Source: Halomarinibacterium sp041392125
GTDB taxonomy: Bacteria > Bacteroidota > Bacteroidia > Flavobacteriales > Flavobacteriaceae
DNA: 64,000 nt
Direction: 5' to 3'
Assembly: GCA_041392125.1 (NCBI GenBank)
Contig: JAWKMR010000006.1
Coordinates: 124,001-188,000 of the forward strand
In this document: positions 52,503 to 61,686 of the stretch, one piece after another
Position numbering within the stretch: the stretch's first letter is position 1
Layout: the number at the start of each line of letters is the position of its first letter
Translations under genes and position numbers: made by a program
The notes under the pieces: model-generated
Seen by the model: only the letters and a program-made list of their open reading frames with translations
The model's database searches: none
What the model was told of the DNA's origin: nothing

Positions 52503-52546
52503 GAATTGGAATTTTTATAAAGGTAGGGAAACTCTTTTTCATTTAA

Positions 52547-52575
52547 AATAAAAACCCCTCTAATAAGGGGTTAAT
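52547..52575 (-). terminator. Terminator after gcvP
   Basis: On the minus strand ACCCCT/AGGGGT stem with a five- to six-base loop and a TTTTTATTTT tail. It follows the gcvP stop by 6 bases. Confidence 0.8.
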
Positions 52576-52580
52576 TATTT

Positions 52581-55430
52581 TTATGCTTCTATAAATGCCT
52601 CAATTGGGGTACACGTACAGATAAGATTTCGGTCACCATAAGCATCATCTACCCGACGAACGGAAGGCCAAAACTTATTTTCTGAAACATAGTCCAACGG
52701 AAAAGCTGCCTGTTGCCTTGTATATGGAAACACCCAAGTATCTGCAGTAACCATAGCTTGTGTATGGGGTGCATTTTTTAAAGGATTGTTAGGGTTGTCT
52801 TTATCTGCAGCTTCAATTTCTTTTCTAATGGCAATAAGCGCATCACAAAAACGATCCAACTCTTCTTTACTTTCACTTTCGGTGGGTTCTACCATTAGGG
52901 TTCCGGCAACGGGAAAGGATACCGTCGGTGCGTGGAAACCATAATCCATAAGGCGTTTAGCAATATCGGTTACTTCAATTCCATTTTCTTTAAAGGGACG
53001 ACAGTCTAATATCATTTCATGAGCTGCTCGCCCTTTTTCACCAGTATAAAGTGTTTGAAAATGTCCTTTCAGTCTTTCTTTTATATAATTGGCATTTAAA
53101 ATAGCATATTGCGTCGATTTTTTAAGTCCGTTTTCTCCCAGCATACAGATATATCCGTAGGATATTAAACAGGCTAAAGCACTTCCCCAGGGAGCAGCAG
53201 AAATAGCTGTGATGGCTTTGTCGCCTCCTGTTTTAATGATAGGATTTGAGGGTAAAAAAGGTGTCAATTGTTTTGCTACACATATTGGACCTACACCGGG
53301 ACCACCGCCACCGTGAGGAATAGCAAAGGTTTTGTGTAAATTTAAATGGCATACATCAGCTCCAATAGCACCGGGGTTGGTGAGTGCTACTTGGGCATTC
53401 ATGTTAGCGCCATCCATATATACTTGCCCACCATTTTCGTGAATAATACTAGTAATTTCTTTAATGGCACTTTCATAAACGCCGTGGGTGGAAGGATAAG
53501 TTACCATTAAACAAGAAAGATTTTCTTTGTGTTCCTGTGCTTTTTGGCGAAGGTCTTCTATGTCGATGTTTCCATCCTCGGTGGCTTTAGTAACTACAAC
53601 TTGCATTCCTGCCATGACTGCACTGGCAGGATTAGTTCCGTGGGCTGAAGAAGGAATTAAACAAATATTTCTGTGATGGTCACCGCGAGATTCGTGATAG
53701 GCACGTATGACCATTAATCCTGCATACTCTCCCTGGGCCCCGGAATTAGGTTGAAGGGAAGTGCCGGCAAAACCGGTAATTTCGGTCAACTGGTTTTCAA
53801 GATTGGTGAGCATAGTCTGGTATCCTTCTGCCTGATATAAAGGAACAAAAGGATGAATATTACCCCAATTAGGGTCACTAAGGGGAAGCATTTCGGCAGC
53901 CGCGTTCAATTTCATAGTACACGAACCTAAGGAAATCATAGAATGATTTAACGCTAAATCTTTCCGTTCCAACTTTTTGATGTAACGCATCAACTCCGTC
54001 TCACTATGATATAAATTGAACACTTCTTGTTGAAGAAATTCCGTTTTCCTAGCTACTTCTCTTGGGATGGCGTTTCCTTCTTTAATTTCTGAAAGAAATA
54101 AAGGAGCAATTCCTGCAGCTTCACTAAAAACAGAAATAATGTTGTTCAAGTCTTTCAGATTAATAGTTTCATTTAAAGAAATGGAAACCGTTTCGGCATC
54201 GGGATAATAGAAATTGATGTTTTTCTTTTCTGAAATGGTTTTTATCTTCTCCACATTCGCTTTTATAGCAACGGTGTCAAAAAACATCTCATTAAGTTGC
54301 TTATATCCTAATGATTTTAATCCTTCTGAAAGCGAAACGGCTGCGTGGTGTACTTTCTTGGCAATATGCTTCAATCCTTCCGGGCCATGGTAGACGGCAT
54401 ACATTCCTGCCATAACGGCTAATAACACTTGAGCAGTACATATGTTGGAGGTGGCTTTGTCTCTTTTAATGTGCTGTTCGCGGGTTTGTAGCGCCATTCG
54501 TAAGGCACGGTTGCCGTCGGTATCTTTGGTAACCCCAATAATTCTTCCGGGGATAAAACGCTTGTATTCTTCTTTAGTAGCAAAATAAGCGGCGTGAGGC
54601 CCGCCATATCCTAAAGGAATACCGAAACGTTGCGTGGTTCCTACCACTACATCGGCTCCAAAATTACCCGGAGATTCCAGCATTACTAAGCTTAAAATAT
54701 CGGCAGCAAAGGCTACTTTAATATTGGCCGCTTGTGCATTGGTTACAAAGTTTTTAAAGTTATGAACAGTCCCACTTTTACCGGGGTATTGAAGGATAGC
54801 TCCAAAATATTCCGTGGAGAAATTGAAGTTTTCATGGCTTCCTACCACTATTTCGATTCCAAGCGGAGTAGCCCGGGTATACAATAGCGATAGATTTTGA
54901 GGCAAAATTTCTTCAGAAACAAAGAACTTGGTTACTTCATTTTTCTTTTGGTCTCTATCTCGTAATGCAAAAAGTAGGGTCATAGCTTCAGCTGCTGCTG
55001 TGGCTTCGTCTAATAGTGAAGCGTTGGCAAGTTCCATTCCGGTAAGATCTGTTACCATGGTTTGGAAGTTAAGCAATGCTTCCAACCTTCCTTGTGCAAT
55101 TTCAGCTTGATAGGGAGTGTAAGCCGTGTACCATCCAGGATTTTCCAGTATATTTCTCTGTATAACCGCCGGGGTGTTGGCTTGGTGATAACCAAGGCCA
55201 ATATAGGTTTTAAAAACCAGATTCTTTTCAGCCAATTCCTGGATATGTTCCAAATATTCTTGTTCACTTAAAGCCGGAGCCAAGGATAAATCTTGCTTGA
55301 GACGAATATCATTTGGAATGGTCTCACTCACAAGCTGCTCCATACTTTCGGCTCCAATAGTTTTTAACATTTCGGGAAGGTCATTTCTTCTGGGACCAAT
55401 ATGTCTAAGTGCAAAAGAATCGGTGTTCAT
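52581..55430 (-). CDS. gcvP: Glycine dehydrogenase (P protein of glycine cleavage system)
   Basis: GcvP decarboxylates glycine with PLP and passes the aminomethyl group to lipoyl-H protein. The 949-residue single-chain form is normal. Motifs: DEATAAAEAMTLLFA, the PLP lysine in HLNLHKTFAIPHGGGGPG, GANMNAQVALTNPG and SSAHGTNPASA. The other gcv genes are not in the window. It is monocistronic: a terminator is at 52547 and a TAATTTTG box at 55454-55461 (minus). Confidence 0.97.
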   Translation of the reverse strand: MNTDSFALRHIGPRRNDLPEMLKTIGAESMEQLVSETIPNDIRLKQDLSLAPALSEQEYLEHIQELAEKNLVFKTYIGLGYHQANTPAVIQRNILENPGWYTAYTPYQAEIAQGRLEALLNFQTMVTDLTGMELANASLLDEATAAAEAMTLLFALRDRDQKKNEVTKFFVSEEILPQNLSLLYTRATPLGIEIVVGSHENFNFSTEYFGAILQYPGKSGTVHNFKNFVTNAQAANIKVAFAADILSLVMLESPGNFGADVVVGTTQRFGIPLGYGGPHAAYFATKEEYKRFIPGRIIGVTKDTDGNRALRMALQTREQHIKRDKATSNICTAQVLLAVMAGMYAVYHGPEGLKHIAKKVHHAAVSLSEGLKSLGYKQLNEMFFDTVAIKANVEKIKTISEKKNINFYYPDAETVSISLNETINLKDLNNIISVFSEAAGIAPLFLSEIKEGNAIPREVARKTEFLQQEVFNLYHSETELMRYIKKLERKDLALNHSMISLGSCTMKLNAAAEMLPLSDPNWGNIHPFVPLYQAEGYQTMLTNLENQLTEITGFAGTSLQPNSGAQGEYAGLMVIRAYHESRGDHHRNICLIPSSAHGTNPASAVMAGMQVVVTKATEDGNIDIEDLRQKAQEHKENLSCLMVTYPSTHGVYESAIKEITSIIHENGGQVYMDGANMNAQVALTNPGAIGADVCHLNLHKTFAIPHGGGGPGVGPICVAKQLTPFLPSNPIIKTGGDKAITAISAAPWGSALACLISYGYICMLGENGLKKSTQYAILNANYIKERLKGHFQTLYTGEKGRAAHEMILDCRPFKENGIEVTDIAKRLMDYGFHAPTVSFPVAGTLMVEPTESESKEELDRFCDALIAIRKEIEAADKDNPNNPLKNAPHTQAMVTADTWVFPYTRQQAAFPLDYVSENKFWPSVRRVDDAYGDRNLICTCTPIEAFIEA

Positions 55431-55453
55431 TTATTTTGAGTTAAAAAATTTGT

Positions 55454-55461
55454 CAAAATTA
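55454..55461 (-). promoter_or_regulatory. -7 element upstream of gcvP
   Basis: Minus strand TAATTTTG matches TAnnTTTG, 24 bases before the gcvP ATG (55430). No -33 box identified. Confidence 0.45.
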
Positions 55462-55560
55462 CCATTTTTAAACCATTTTAAATGGGTTTTGTATCGCTGA
55501 AAAACTATTATTTTTCAACCAAAAAGAGGACTTACTAACACTTTGGCTATTTTTGTTTTT

Positions 55561-56391
55561 ATGAGATTTTTTAAAAGTGTTTTTAATTTTTATTTAGAGA
55601 GCAGTATTCATGTTTCTTTTGCGGTACTTGCCTTTACACTTGCCACATTTTTTGAATTTCAGTTACCAATCCGAGAGTCAGTTCTGGGGTATGTTTTTTT
55701 TGGAACCATTACCGGGTACAATTTTATAAAATACGCCGGAATTGCCGGGTTGCATCATAGAAGCTTGGCAAAAAATTTAAAACTCATCCAGATTTTTTCA
55801 TTTTTTTGCTTTGGCTTTTTTCTTTTTTTTCTTTTTCAGCTTTCAAGAAATGTACTCCTTGTAAGTTTGGCATTTGGCATAGTAACATTATTGTATATTT
55901 TCCCCTTTTATGGTAAAAAGAATCTGCGAAGTTTCCACGGAATTAAAGTATTTATAGTGGCTTTTGTTTGGGCCGGGACTACAGTAGTATTGCCTTGGAT
56001 TGCCATTGAAAGTAGTTGGAGTGCAGATTGGATTCTAACTTTTTTTCAGCGGTTTTTATGGGTATTAGTGTTAATCATACCTTTTGAAATTAGAGACTTG
56101 GTCTATGATGACACCACTTTGGGAACATTACCTCAAAAATTGGGCATCAAAAAAACCAAACGTTTAGGATGGATATTGTTGGTTATTGTACTTTTTTTGG
56201 AAGGTTTGAAAGATGAAATAAACGGGTTGTTTTTTCTTTCTTTTCTTTTCGCGGTAATAACTAACGGTATTTTTTTAGCACTTTCGAAAAAAAATCAGGC
56301 TCAATATTTTTCTTCGTTTTGGGTGGAGGGAATTCCTATTTTTTGGATGGGATTTTGGTTTTTAATGCACCATTATTTTTTTAGTTCCTGA
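55561..56391 (+). CDS. UbiA-like prenyltransferase family membrane protein
   Basis: A 276-residue protein of about eight helices. The segment IRDLVYDDTTLGTLPQKLG matches the second conserved motif of UbiA-type prenyltransferases. The first Asp-rich motif is replaced by GYNFIKYAGIAGLHH, so activity is uncertain. I start at ATG 55561; an upstream TTG extension is less likely. The gene's 3' end overlaps the anti-sigma gene on the other strand by 19 bases. Confidence 0.75.
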   Translation: MRFFKSVFNFYLESSIHVSFAVLAFTLATFFEFQLPIRESVLGYVFFGTITGYNFIKYAGIAGLHHRSLAKNLKLIQIFSFFCFGFFLFFLFQLSRNVLLVSLAFGIVTLLYIFPFYGKKNLRSFHGIKVFIVAFVWAGTTVVLPWIAIESSWSADWILTFFQRFLWVLVLIIPFEIRDLVYDDTTLGTLPQKLGIKKTKRLGWILLVIVLFLEGLKDEINGLFFLSFLFAVITNGIFLALSKKNQAQYFSSFWVEGIPIFWMGFWFLMHHYFFSS

Positions 56392-56615
56392 AGTAATTTT
56401 TCTTTTAATCCCTTTTTATCTTCTTCACACAAGGTTTTTACAGTACTATTCTTAATGGTTTTAGTAAGTCTTTGGTTGTTGGCGGTATATTTTCTGCAGA
56501 AATCACAATACAACAAGTGAATGTTTAGCTTTATCATTTCCCAAAGGCTTGCTTCTTTGTATTGTGATTTATCACAAATATGGTTAGACTCGTTACATTT
56601 AATTTTTATCTTCAT
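56373..56615 (-). CDS. Small putative anti-sigma factor (zinc-finger-like)
   Basis: An 80-residue protein with CDKSQ... and HLLYCDFCRKYTANN, a His-Cys-x2-Cys pattern like zinc-binding anti-sigma factors; no membrane segment. It overlaps the upstream ECF sigma gene by 4 bases, so it is coupled and probably inhibits it. The assignment rests on gene order and the CxxC motif. Confidence 0.72.
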   Translation of the reverse strand: MKIKIKCNESNHICDKSQYKEASLWEMIKLNIHLLYCDFCRKYTANNQRLTKTIKNSTVKTLCEEDKKGLKEKLLQELKK

Positions 56616-57169
56616 TTGCTAAACCAGTTTGTTTCTAGGCAATCTGCCATGGCTTTTCGGGCACGGTGAATAATAACCCAGAGGTTAGACGGAGTGATAT
56701 TGTATTCATTACAGATGGTCTCGGTGTCGACACCATCCAGTGTTTTTAATTTGAAAATTTCAGCTTGTTTTTCATTGATGGAATCCAAACACCCTAAAAT
56801 AGCTAGTCCTAATTCTTCATTTTCCATGGTTTCCTCTGCGTTCATTTCTGAAAAATCCTGCGCTTTTTCTTCCAGCCAATCACCCTCATTGTCAGAATCA
56901 TTATAATTAATGCGCAGTTCTGCTTTTCCTTTGGAGCTATTTATCTTTCGGTAATAATCAATAATCTTTCTTTTTAAAATAGCAATGAGCCAAGTTCTTT
57001 CGGAAGCCTCTCCCTTAAAGTTATCTTTAGATTTTAAACCGGCCAAAAAAGTTTCCGAAATAATATCCTGAGCCACTTCGTGATCATTTACCCTTACAAT
57101 AGTATAGTTATACAGGTAATCTGAATATCGATCTACCCAAGTTTCAGGATGCAATTTAATGTCACTCAT
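56612..57169 (-). CDS. ECF-family RNA polymerase sigma factor
   Basis: A 185-residue sigma-70 family member. Region 2 contains HEVAQDIISETFLAGLKS and WLIAILKRKIIDYYRK; region 4 contains the helix-turn-helix VDTETICNEYNITPSNLWVIIHRARKAMADCL. Length and lack of region 1 fit ECF. Its anti-sigma gene overlaps by 4 bases. Targets are not visible; no characteristic promoter motif was identified. Confidence 0.94.
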   Translation of the reverse strand: MSDIKLHPETWVDRYSDYLYNYTIVRVNDHEVAQDIISETFLAGLKSKDNFKGEASERTWLIAILKRKIIDYYRKINSSKGKAELRINYNDSDNEGDWLEEKAQDFSEMNAEETMENEELGLAILGCLDSINEKQAEIFKLKTLDGVDTETICNEYNITPSNLWVIIHRARKAMADCLETNWFSK

Positions 57170-57205
57170 AGCGGCATAAAAATAGAAAAGATTTTCTGAA
57201 TAAAA

Positions 57206-59233
57206 TTACTTCAACTCAATAAGTCCAGCTCTTTTTAGCAGTGCATCAGGATTGGGTTCTTTTCCTCTGAATTTTATATATAATTTCATCGGGTCCTCTG
57301 TTCCGCCTTTCGAAAGCACAAACTCTTTAAACTTTGTAGCTACTTTTTTATTGAAAATACCTTCCTGTTTAAAATATTCATAGGCATCGGCGTCTAAAAC
57401 TTCAGCCCATTTATAACTATAATACCCGGCAGAATACCCTCCCTGAAAAATATGAGAAAAGGAAGTACTCATACAAGTTTCAGGAGTATCGGGAAATAAT
57501 TTAGTGCTCTCAAAAGCGGCTTCTTCAAATTCTTTAACAGAAGTAATTGATTCCGGCGAATTATGGGTGTGCCAAGCCATATCCAACATTCCAAAACTTA
57601 ATTGCCGAAGTGTTTGCATCCCTTCGTGAAAAGTAGCCGATTCTTTTATTTTTTTAACTAATTCCATAGGGATTAACTCCCCGGTTTCATAATGTTTCGC
57701 AAAAAGTTCTAAGGTTTCCTTTTCGTAACACCAATTTTCCAGCACCTGACTCGGTAGCTCTACAAAATCCCAATACACATTGGTTCCTGAAAGACCAGGA
57801 TATGTAGTATTGGCAAGCATCCCGTGTAAGGCGTGTCCAAATTCATGAAATAACGTAGTTACCTCGTTGAAAGTTAATAAGGATGGCTTATTTGTAGTAG
57901 GTTTTGTAAAATTACAAACAATGGAAATATGAGGGCGATCATTTTTTCCATTCACTATTTGTTGTGGTTTAAAACTTGTCATCCATGCACCACCCCGTTT
58001 TCCCGGACGTGGATGAAAATCGGCATAAAAGATGGAAACCAACTCACCCTCTGTGTCAACAACTTCGTAGGTTTTTACATCGGGATGGTATTTGTCGATA
58101 TTGTTTACTTCTTTAAATTGAAGTCCGTACAATTTTTCTGCTACCGTAAAAACCCCATCAATTACTTTTTGTAAAGGGAAATACGGTTTCAGTTTTTCAT
58201 CATCAAGATTGAAGCGCTCCTGCTTTAGTTTTTCAGCATAATACGCACTGTCCCACTTTTGTAATTGGTCTAGTCCATCCAGTTTTTTGGCGTAGGCTTC
58301 CAATTCCTCAAATTCAGCTTTTGCAGCTAGTTTTGCTTTTTCTAAAAGTTCTTGTAAAAAAGAATCTACTTTTTCCGGTGTTTGCGCCATGCGTTCTTCC
58401 AATACAAAATGCGCGTGTGATTGGTAGCCTAATAATTGTGCTCTTTGATGGCGAAGACTCACAATTTCAAGCACATTTTTTTCATTATTGAATGGGTTTT
58501 TCTGAAATGCTTTTGCCCCAAAAGCTATGGTTAATTTTTTGCGAAGTGCTCTATTGGAGGCATACTTCATGAAGGGAATATAACTAGGATAATCCAACGT
58601 AATGACCCAACCTTGTTTTCCTTTTTCTGTAGCCGTTTGAGCGGCAGCTTCTTTAATACCTTCGGGCAAACCGTCAAGGTCTGCTTCGTTAGTGAGGTGC
58701 ATTTCAAACGCATTGGTCTCTGCCAACACATATTCACCAAAAGTGAGACTTAGCTTCGATAAATCGGCATCAATTTTACGAAGTCTTTTTTTATCCTCTT
58801 CATTTAAGTTAGCCCCATTTCTGGAAAATCCTTTGTATTGTTTCTCTAGAAGCATCTCTTCTTCAGTAGATAAGGAAAGAGTTTTTTTAGAATCAAAAAC
58901 CTCTTTTACCCTCTTGAATAGCGATTTGTTTAATAATAAATCGTTTTTAAATTCTGAAAGTAAAGGAGAAATTTGTTGTGCTATTTTCTGAATTTCATCA
59001 TTGGTTTCGGCACTATTCAGATTAAAGAAAATACTCGTTACTCTATCCAATTGAATTCCGGTTCGCTCTAAGGCTTCTACGGTATTTTGAAATGTAGGTT
59101 TTTCAGGATTAGTAGTAATGGTATTAATTTCTTCCTTGGTTTTTTTTATTAATCCCTCTATAGCTGGAAGAAAATGTTTGTTTTTTATTTTTGAAAAAGG
59201 GGCTGTGTCAAATGACTGTAATAGGGGATTCAT
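57206..59233 (-). CDS. M3 family metallopeptidase (oligopeptidase A/Dcp type)
   Basis: A 675-residue zinc peptidase of cytoplasmic oligopeptide turnover. The zinc motif is LFHEFGHALHG (HEFGH); PGKRGGAWMTSF and GYSAGYYSYKWAEVLDADAY are M3 signatures. No signal peptide. It sits alone, 47 bases downstream of purE. Confidence 0.95.
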   Translation of the reverse strand: MNPLLQSFDTAPFSKIKNKHFLPAIEGLIKKTKEEINTITTNPEKPTFQNTVEALERTGIQLDRVTSIFFNLNSAETNDEIQKIAQQISPLLSEFKNDLLLNKSLFKRVKEVFDSKKTLSLSTEEEMLLEKQYKGFSRNGANLNEEDKKRLRKIDADLSKLSLTFGEYVLAETNAFEMHLTNEADLDGLPEGIKEAAAQTATEKGKQGWVITLDYPSYIPFMKYASNRALRKKLTIAFGAKAFQKNPFNNEKNVLEIVSLRHQRAQLLGYQSHAHFVLEERMAQTPEKVDSFLQELLEKAKLAAKAEFEELEAYAKKLDGLDQLQKWDSAYYAEKLKQERFNLDDEKLKPYFPLQKVIDGVFTVAEKLYGLQFKEVNNIDKYHPDVKTYEVVDTEGELVSIFYADFHPRPGKRGGAWMTSFKPQQIVNGKNDRPHISIVCNFTKPTTNKPSLLTFNEVTTLFHEFGHALHGMLANTTYPGLSGTNVYWDFVELPSQVLENWCYEKETLELFAKHYETGELIPMELVKKIKESATFHEGMQTLRQLSFGMLDMAWHTHNSPESITSVKEFEEAAFESTKLFPDTPETCMSTSFSHIFQGGYSAGYYSYKWAEVLDADAYEYFKQEGIFNKKVATKFKEFVLSKGGTEDPMKLYIKFRGKEPNPDALLKRAGLIELK

Positions 59234-59280
59234 AAAAGAATGTAAGATTGCAGATTAACGATTTTTGATTTGGATTTTTT

Positions 59281-59775
59281 TTAATTCTTTTTACTCCGAA
59301 TTAACTTTGCGCCTTCTTCCACTTTTTGCTTTAAACCTTCTTTATATGCCATTATTTTGTCAAGCACACAAGAATCACTTGAGCCAATAATTTGTGCTGC
59401 AAGGATGCCAGCGTTTTTAGCGCCATTAAGCGCTACGGTGGCTACTGGTACGCCACCGGGCATCTGTAAGATGCTTAAAACGCTGTCCCAACCGTCAATC
59501 GAGTTGCTTGATTTTACAGGTACACCAATAACAGGTAGCGGCGAAAGCGAAGCTACCATGCCGGGTAGGTGTGCTGCCCCTCCGGCACCTGCAATAATTA
59601 CTGAAATACCTCGAGTGTGTGCGTTTTTTCCGTAGTCAAAAAGTTTTTCGGGGGTACGGTGTGCCGAAACAATATCAACTTCCACTTCAATGTCGAACCC
59701 TTTTAAAATATCTATGGCTTCCTGCATTACGGGCAGGTCGCTGGTGCTTCCCATGATGATTCCTACTTTGCTCAT
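59281..59775 (-). CDS. purE: N5-carboxyaminoimidazole ribonucleotide mutase
   Basis: PurE converts N5-CAIR to CAIR in purine synthesis. 164 residues. Motifs: GIIMGSTSDLPVM, the SAHRTPEKLFDYGK active-site segment, GAGGAAHLPGMVAS, and MPGGVPVATVALNGAKNAG. It is the second gene after purK, separated by 85 bases holding an inverted-repeat pair. Confidence 0.97.
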   Translation of the reverse strand: MSKVGIIMGSTSDLPVMQEAIDILKGFDIEVEVDIVSAHRTPEKLFDYGKNAHTRGISVIIAGAGGAAHLPGMVASLSPLPVIGVPVKSSNSIDGWDSVLSILQMPGGVPVATVALNGAKNAGILAAQIIGSSDSCVLDKIMAYKEGLKQKVEEGAKLIRSKKN

Positions 59776-59792
59776 AATTATTGTGTTTGCCT

Positions 59793-59857
59793 GGTCGACG
59801 CAGTCGAGACCTATTTGTGTAAATACTTTAAAAAGACCTCTCGACTGCGCTTGAGGG
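59793..59857. repeat. Inverted pair of CTCGACTGCG repeats between purK and purE
   Basis: GCAGTCGAGA (59800-59809) and its exact complement TCTCGACTGC (59839-59848) lie 29 bases apart; each is also part of its own small hairpin (TCGAC/GTCGA at the first; CTCGA/TTGAG at the second). No gene is between them. Unrelated in sequence to the other two repeat families. Confidence 0.8.
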
Positions 59858-59860
59858 ACA

Positions 59861-61018
59861 TTATTTACTTATCACTTTAATAGTATTTTTAACTTCTTCG
59901 GCTATTTTTCTAGCTTTGGCAATGTCTTCATTTACGATGGTAACATGTCCCATTTTTCGGAAAGGTCTGGTTTCTTTCTTTCCATAAATATGGGGTGTTA
60001 CTCCTTCCAACTCCATAATGTTTTCTATATTTTCATACACCACTTCTCCGGTGTGTCCTTCAGCGCCTACCAAATTTACCATAATTCCGCCAACCTTACT
60101 ATCTGTTTTTCCTAAAGGGAGATTTAAAATAGCTCGCAAGTGTTGCTCAAACTGATTGGTGTAACTGGCTTCAATACTATAATGGCCACTGTTGTGGGGT
60201 CTGGGTGCCACTTCATTAACCAAAATTTCATCGTCTTCGGTTTGGAACATTTCTACCGCTAACAAGCCTACATGCTCAAAGGCTTTGGAAACTTTTTCAG
60301 CAACAGCACGTGCTTTTTCAGCTACATTTTCTTCAATTCTTGCAGGGCAAATAACATATTCTACCTGGTTGGCTTCCGGGTGAAATTCCATTTCTACCAC
60401 AGGGTAAGTAATGACCTCACCCGAAGAATTTCGGGCCACAATGACGGCTAATTCATTTTTAAAAGGAACTAACTTTTCTGCAATGCAAGAACCTTCAGCT
60501 AATGGAATAATGTCTTTTGCATCTCTAATGATAGAGACTCCTTTTCCATCGTAACCGCCTGTACAGCTTTTCCAAACAAATGGTAAGTGTAATTCTTTTC
60601 TAACAATAGCTTCGTTTAATTCATTTTTATTACTGAAAACACGAAATGGGGAAGTAGGTATTTGATGCGCTTTATAAAACTGCTTTTGTATCCCCTTGTC
60701 CTGAATATTTCGCAATGTTTTGGAAGATGGATATACCTTTTTCCCTTCGACTTCCAATTTTTCAAGGGCTTCAATATTAACCCCTTCAATTTCAAAAGTA
60801 AGTACATCTACTTTTTTCCCGAAGGTATAAACCGTATCAAAATCCATAAGGTCTCCTTGCTGAAATAGATCACAGGCAATTCGGCATGGGGCTTCGACAC
60901 TGGGATCGAGTACGTGGGTTTTAATGTCAAATTTTCGGGTTTCGTAGAGCAACATTTTTCCTAATTGGCCGCCGCCTAAAATTCCGAGGGTGAAATGAGA
61001 AGAAAAATAATTTACCAT
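59861..61018 (-). CDS. purK: N5-carboxyaminoimidazole ribonucleotide synthase
   Basis: PurK is an ATP-grasp enzyme that carboxylates AIR. Start at ATG 61018 (MVNYFSSHFTLGILGGGQLG) gives the conserved N-terminus; a much longer frame upstream overlaps adk and is rejected. 385 residues. LGILGGGQLGKML, GYDGKGVSIIRD and EVAPRPHNSGHYSIEA are family motifs. It is read divergently from adk and is followed by purE. Confidence 0.96.
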   Translation of the reverse strand: MVNYFSSHFTLGILGGGQLGKMLLYETRKFDIKTHVLDPSVEAPCRIACDLFQQGDLMDFDTVYTFGKKVDVLTFEIEGVNIEALEKLEVEGKKVYPSSKTLRNIQDKGIQKQFYKAHQIPTSPFRVFSNKNELNEAIVRKELHLPFVWKSCTGGYDGKGVSIIRDAKDIIPLAEGSCIAEKLVPFKNELAVIVARNSSGEVITYPVVEMEFHPEANQVEYVICPARIEENVAEKARAVAEKVSKAFEHVGLLAVEMFQTEDDEILVNEVAPRPHNSGHYSIEASYTNQFEQHLRAILNLPLGKTDSKVGGIMVNLVGAEGHTGEVVYENIENIMELEGVTPHIYGKKETRPFRKMGHVTIVNEDIAKARKIAEEVKNTIKVISK

Positions 61019-61022
61019 ATCG

Positions 61023-61057
61023 CAAAGGTACAATCTTATTGGAAATGGGTATCTTTG
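61023..61057. promoter_or_regulatory. Divergent promoters of purK (minus) and adk (plus)
   Basis: On the minus strand TACCTTTG (61023-61030) lies 5 bases from the purK ATG; on the plus strand TATCTTTG (61050-61057) lies upstream of adk. Both match TAnnTTTG. The adk box favours translation from ATG 61113 (about a 50-base leader) over ATG 61068. Confidence 0.5.
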
Positions 61058-61112
61058 CACCCGCATTATGTGGAATTTTTTTAAAAATATATTTAGTAAG
61101 AAACGAAAGCAG

Positions 61113-61685
61113 ATGAAAAACATCGTTTTATTTGGTCCCCCGGGAGCCGGAAAAGGTACGCAAGCAGAATTTTTGAAGGAAAAATATAAACTAATACATA
61201 TCTCTACAGGGGACGTATTTCGATATAACATAAAAAATAATACCGACTTGGGTGCTTTGGCAAAATCATATATGGATAAAGGACATTTGGTCCCCGATGA
61301 AGTAACTATTAATATGTTGAAAGCCGAAGTGGAGAAAAATCCAAAAGCTAACGGATTTATTTTTGACGGTTTTCCACGTACCGAAGCACAAGCTATTGCA
61401 CTCGCTTCTTTAATGGAAGAAAAAAATAGTCAGATTAATGCGATGGTAGCCCTGGAAGTGGATGATGAAGTATTAGTAGGCCGACTTTTAGAACGCGGAA
61501 AAGTAAGTGGCCGTGCCGATGATGCCAATGAAGTTGTGATACGGGAACGTATTGCCGAATACTACCGAAAAACGGATATTCTGAAGGAATACTACCAAAA
61601 ACAAGATAAATATTATGGTGTTGACGGAGTTGGTAGTATTGAAGAAATTACAGAACGGTTAAGTAGAGTTATAGATACACTTTAA
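61113..61685 (+). CDS. adk: Adenylate kinase
   Basis: Adk interconverts AMP + ATP and 2 ADP. 190 residues from ATG 61113, with FGPPGAGKGTQAEFL (P-loop), HISTGDVFRYNI, GFIFDGFPRTEAQA and VSGRADDANEVVIRERIAEYYRKT. The short-lid form is usual for Bacteroidota. The in-frame ATG at 61068 adds 15 basic residues not expected in the family. A repeat doublet follows its stop. Confidence 0.93.
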   Translation: MKNIVLFGPPGAGKGTQAEFLKEKYKLIHISTGDVFRYNIKNNTDLGALAKSYMDKGHLVPDEVTINMLKAEVEKNPKANGFIFDGFPRTEAQAIALASLMEEKNSQINAMVALEVDDEVLVGRLLERGKVSGRADDANEVVIRERIAEYYRKTDILKEYYQKQDKYYGVDGVGSIEEITERLSRVIDTL

Positions 61686-61686
61686 A

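Noticed and set aside
61068..61112. Alternative adk start
   Set aside because: It adds basic residues (NIFSKKRKQ) absent from the family and leaves almost no leader after the -7 box at 61050.
61019..61231. 71-residue N-terminal extension of purK
   Set aside because: It overlaps adk and its promoter on the other strand; the conserved PurK start (LGILGGGQLG) begins at 61018.
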